A DNA stretch of 64,000 nucleotides. It comes from CAVWDU01 sp963840725 (GTDB lineage Bacteria; Pseudomonadota; Gammaproteobacteria; Pseudomonadales; Halieaceae). Location of the stretch: the NCBI GenBank assembly GCA_963840725.1, contig CAWIZY010000016.1:868001-932000 (forward strand). The letters run 5' to 3'. Both the position numbers and the translations under genes were made by a program. Below, piece after piece: positions 62,693 through 64,000 of this stretch (its first letter is position 1; each line of letters starts with the position of its first letter). The notes beneath the pieces were generated by a model that was not told the DNA's origin, ran no database searches, and was given only the letters and a program-made list of their open reading frames with translations.

Positions 62693-63532
62693 TTAGTCAC
62701 CGCAGTCGCCAAAATGCGCTGTCAGCAGGTCGTTCCACTCCTGCAGCCCTCCATCACTGATCTTCAGCAGCCGCAGCCTGAAGTCACTGTAGCCCGGGTG
62801 ATTGGGAACGGGAAACTCCGCGTCGACAACGAAGCCCTCTGCGGTGTCGAGCCAAAGGGTTCCGCCAGTGTCAACCCCGTCACTGGCACCGAAGGCCGTT
62901 CCGGATAACCGATAGCGCTCTGTGTTTCGGGCAAGATGCTGCTCTGCACCGATGAAATTGGCTTCAAGATCACCCATCCAGATGAGCGGATCTGCCGCGG
63001 AAGGGTCAGCCCAGAGAAGTGCCATCCCGAAATCAAAGCCACCCTGACGATTGTCTATGTGAGGCGTTGCGACTGTCAGCGTGGCAAGGTCGAAATCAAA
63101 TAACTGCCAGTGCGGGTGCTTGATTGGCGCTTTATTGCGAATTTCCGCATTCGGAAGCTGTACCAGCATGGACAGCTGATCGTTGGCCGGCGTCGCCTCG
63201 AGAAAGGCAAACTCCGCGTGCTGGGCCTCCGGCAGCAAACGTCCACCGGTTATCTGCTTTGCGGACAACGTGTCGAGATCGAGCCTTGCGGTGACAAGCG
63301 CAGCGTTGACGCACAGGCCGTTCTCTTTGTACACCTCGAGCTCAGCCGTCGAGCGGCGGAACACAGTCACCCTCTCGTCGAGTGTGCCATCCCTGTTACT
63401 TCGCTCATAGTAGTAGATTCGTCCGATGCGGTCGTCCGCTCCGTCATGGGTCCAGGAATCGCCGGCAGATGCCGCCGCGATACTGAACATTGAAAGACCC
63501 ATGGCGGCGGACAGTGCTCTGAATAATTTCAT
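62693..63532 (-). CDS. Secreted protein of unknown function
   Basis: 279 residues with a signal peptide (LSAAMGLSMFSIAAASAG). The rest looks mostly beta-stranded and acidic, with no motif that I recognise; only two cysteines are near each other, at the C-terminal GDCGD and mid-protein LCVN. Its ATG overlaps the stop of the S41-type hydrolase gene (ATGA) and the metalloprotease follows after about 67 bases, so the three are probably one operon. Confidence 0.75.
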   Translation of the reverse strand: MKLFRALSAAMGLSMFSIAAASAGDSWTHDGADDRIGRIYYYERSNRDGTLDERVTVFRRSTAELEVYKENGLCVNAALVTARLDLDTLSAKQITGGRLLPEAQHAEFAFLEATPANDQLSMLVQLPNAEIRNKAPIKHPHWQLFDFDLATLTVATPHIDNRQGGFDFGMALLWADPSAADPLIWMGDLEANFIGAEQHLARNTERYRLSGTAFGASDGVDTGGTLWLDTAEGFVVDAEFPVPNHPGYSDFRLRLLKISDGGLQEWNDLLTAHFGDCGD

Positions 63533-64000
63533 AGCGAGTTCTCCCTGAGGTCAGCAAGTGCGCGATCCAGCACCGGGTCTCGTCCGGCCTTGTAATCGAC
63601 GAAAAGGTAGGGAATCCGTACATCTGGCTCCCGAAAGCGACGCTCATCGTTGACGTGCGACGTCTGGTAATACTGGCTGGCGTAAATAATCGGCAGTGTG
63701 GAGTGAGGGGTTATAAAAATGTTGGTCTCGCCATGGTGGTTGGGTCGGTCGGCGGTAGCCTGACCGTAAAACCGCGCATATCCCTGCGCCTCCAGTGCCG
63801 AAACTAGCATCACGGCGGCAGAGTGTGTCTGCCGACCGGTCATTACCGCCACACGCCCCCGCAGTAAGTCCGACGACCCGAGCGCATCGACGAAACCGGC
63901 GTTCAACTGACCATTGCCACCGAGACAGCGCCGCAGATCGATTACGAGGGACGGACGAGGCAGGGACTCGGCGTTGCGTACCGCGGCAAGGGCGGCTTCG
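63529..64000 (-). CDS. S41-family peptidase-like protein, partial
   Basis: C-terminal 156 residues; the 5' end lies beyond the window. SLVIDLRRCLGGNGQL is the S41 VIDLRxNxGG strand, and VMTGRQTHSAAVMLVSALE holds the likely catalytic Ser. A region with FITPHSTLPIIYASQYYQ follows; the usual Lys of CtpA enzymes (FGKGSVQ) is replaced by FYGQATADRP. So it resembles the tricorn-like S41 hydrolases more than CtpA. First gene seen of the minus-strand unit. Confidence 0.7.
   Translation of the reverse strand, partial: EAALAAVRNAESLPRPSLVIDLRRCLGGNGQLNAGFVDALGSSDLLRGRVAVMTGRQTHSAAVMLVSALEAQGYARFYGQATADRPNHHGETNIFITPHSTLPIIYASQYYQTSHVNDERRFREPDVRIPYLFVDYKAGRDPVLDRALADLRENSL

Overview
The window is high-GC DNA from a gammaproteobacterium. 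Gene order closely follows Pseudomonas-type chromosomes: priA-argS-SPOR-hslVU-ubiEJB-hisIE-tatABC on one side, and glnA-ntrBC-trmL-secB-grx-yibN-gpmI-envC-ctpA-hisFAHB-mutY-yggX-tRNA-Phe on the other. Protein details, such as an HslV with a short extension before its catalytic threonine and a split PntA1/PntA2, fit a marine Cellvibrionales/Halieaceae-like organism. That placement is an inference from memory, not from a search.

Layout. 1-16.2 kb: replication restart (priA), argS, an FtsN-like SPOR protein, the HslUV protease, ubiquinone synthesis (ubiE, ubiJ, ubiB), hisI-hisE, the Tat translocase (tatABC), a large MscS channel and an MsbA-related ABC exporter, all on +. 16.3-25.6 kb: minus-strand genes, namely a histone-like/hemerythrin protein with a frameshift, proton-translocating transhydrogenase (pntA1-A2-B), a DNA-repair pair (FAN1-type VRR-NUC nuclease plus Rad3-type helicase) and an EamA transporter. 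25.9-40.7 kb: NhaC antiporter, thioesterase, epmA-efp, a FimW-like PilZ protein, serB, a YtjB-like membrane protein with a degenerate cyclase-like domain, parC, a cyclic-nucleotide-binding-type protein, elaA with no standard start codon, dtd and typA.

41-46 kb: nitrogen regulation. glnA has a textbook sigma-54 promoter and an NtrC box, and a second NtrC box lies in front of ntrB-ntrC. 46-57 kb: trmL, secB, grxC, yibN, gpmI, envC, ctpA, the his genes, mutY, yggX and tRNA-Phe. Between 45.2 and 49.9 kb three conserved genes (ntrC, yibN, gpmI) together carry about seven single-base indels and envC lacks a standard start codon. This looks like locally poor sequence more than real decay, but both are possible.

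57-64 kb: accessory DNA behind tRNA-Phe. The tRNA 3' end and its terminator are duplicated in tandem, followed by a broken integrase. Then come a flavocytochrome c sulfide dehydrogenase-like pair (Tat-exported flavoprotein plus a cytochrome with a polyacidic tail) with a candidate operator, an S9 peptidase fragment, an SMP-30 family protein, and a three-gene unit encoding an S41-type hydrolase (cut by the window end), an unknown secreted protein and a membrane-anchored HEAAH metalloprotease.

Intergenic regions carry several 100-150 bp imperfect palindromes, and several genes carry 9- or 15-base in-frame tandem repeats. No rRNA, CRISPR array or intact insertion sequence was seen.
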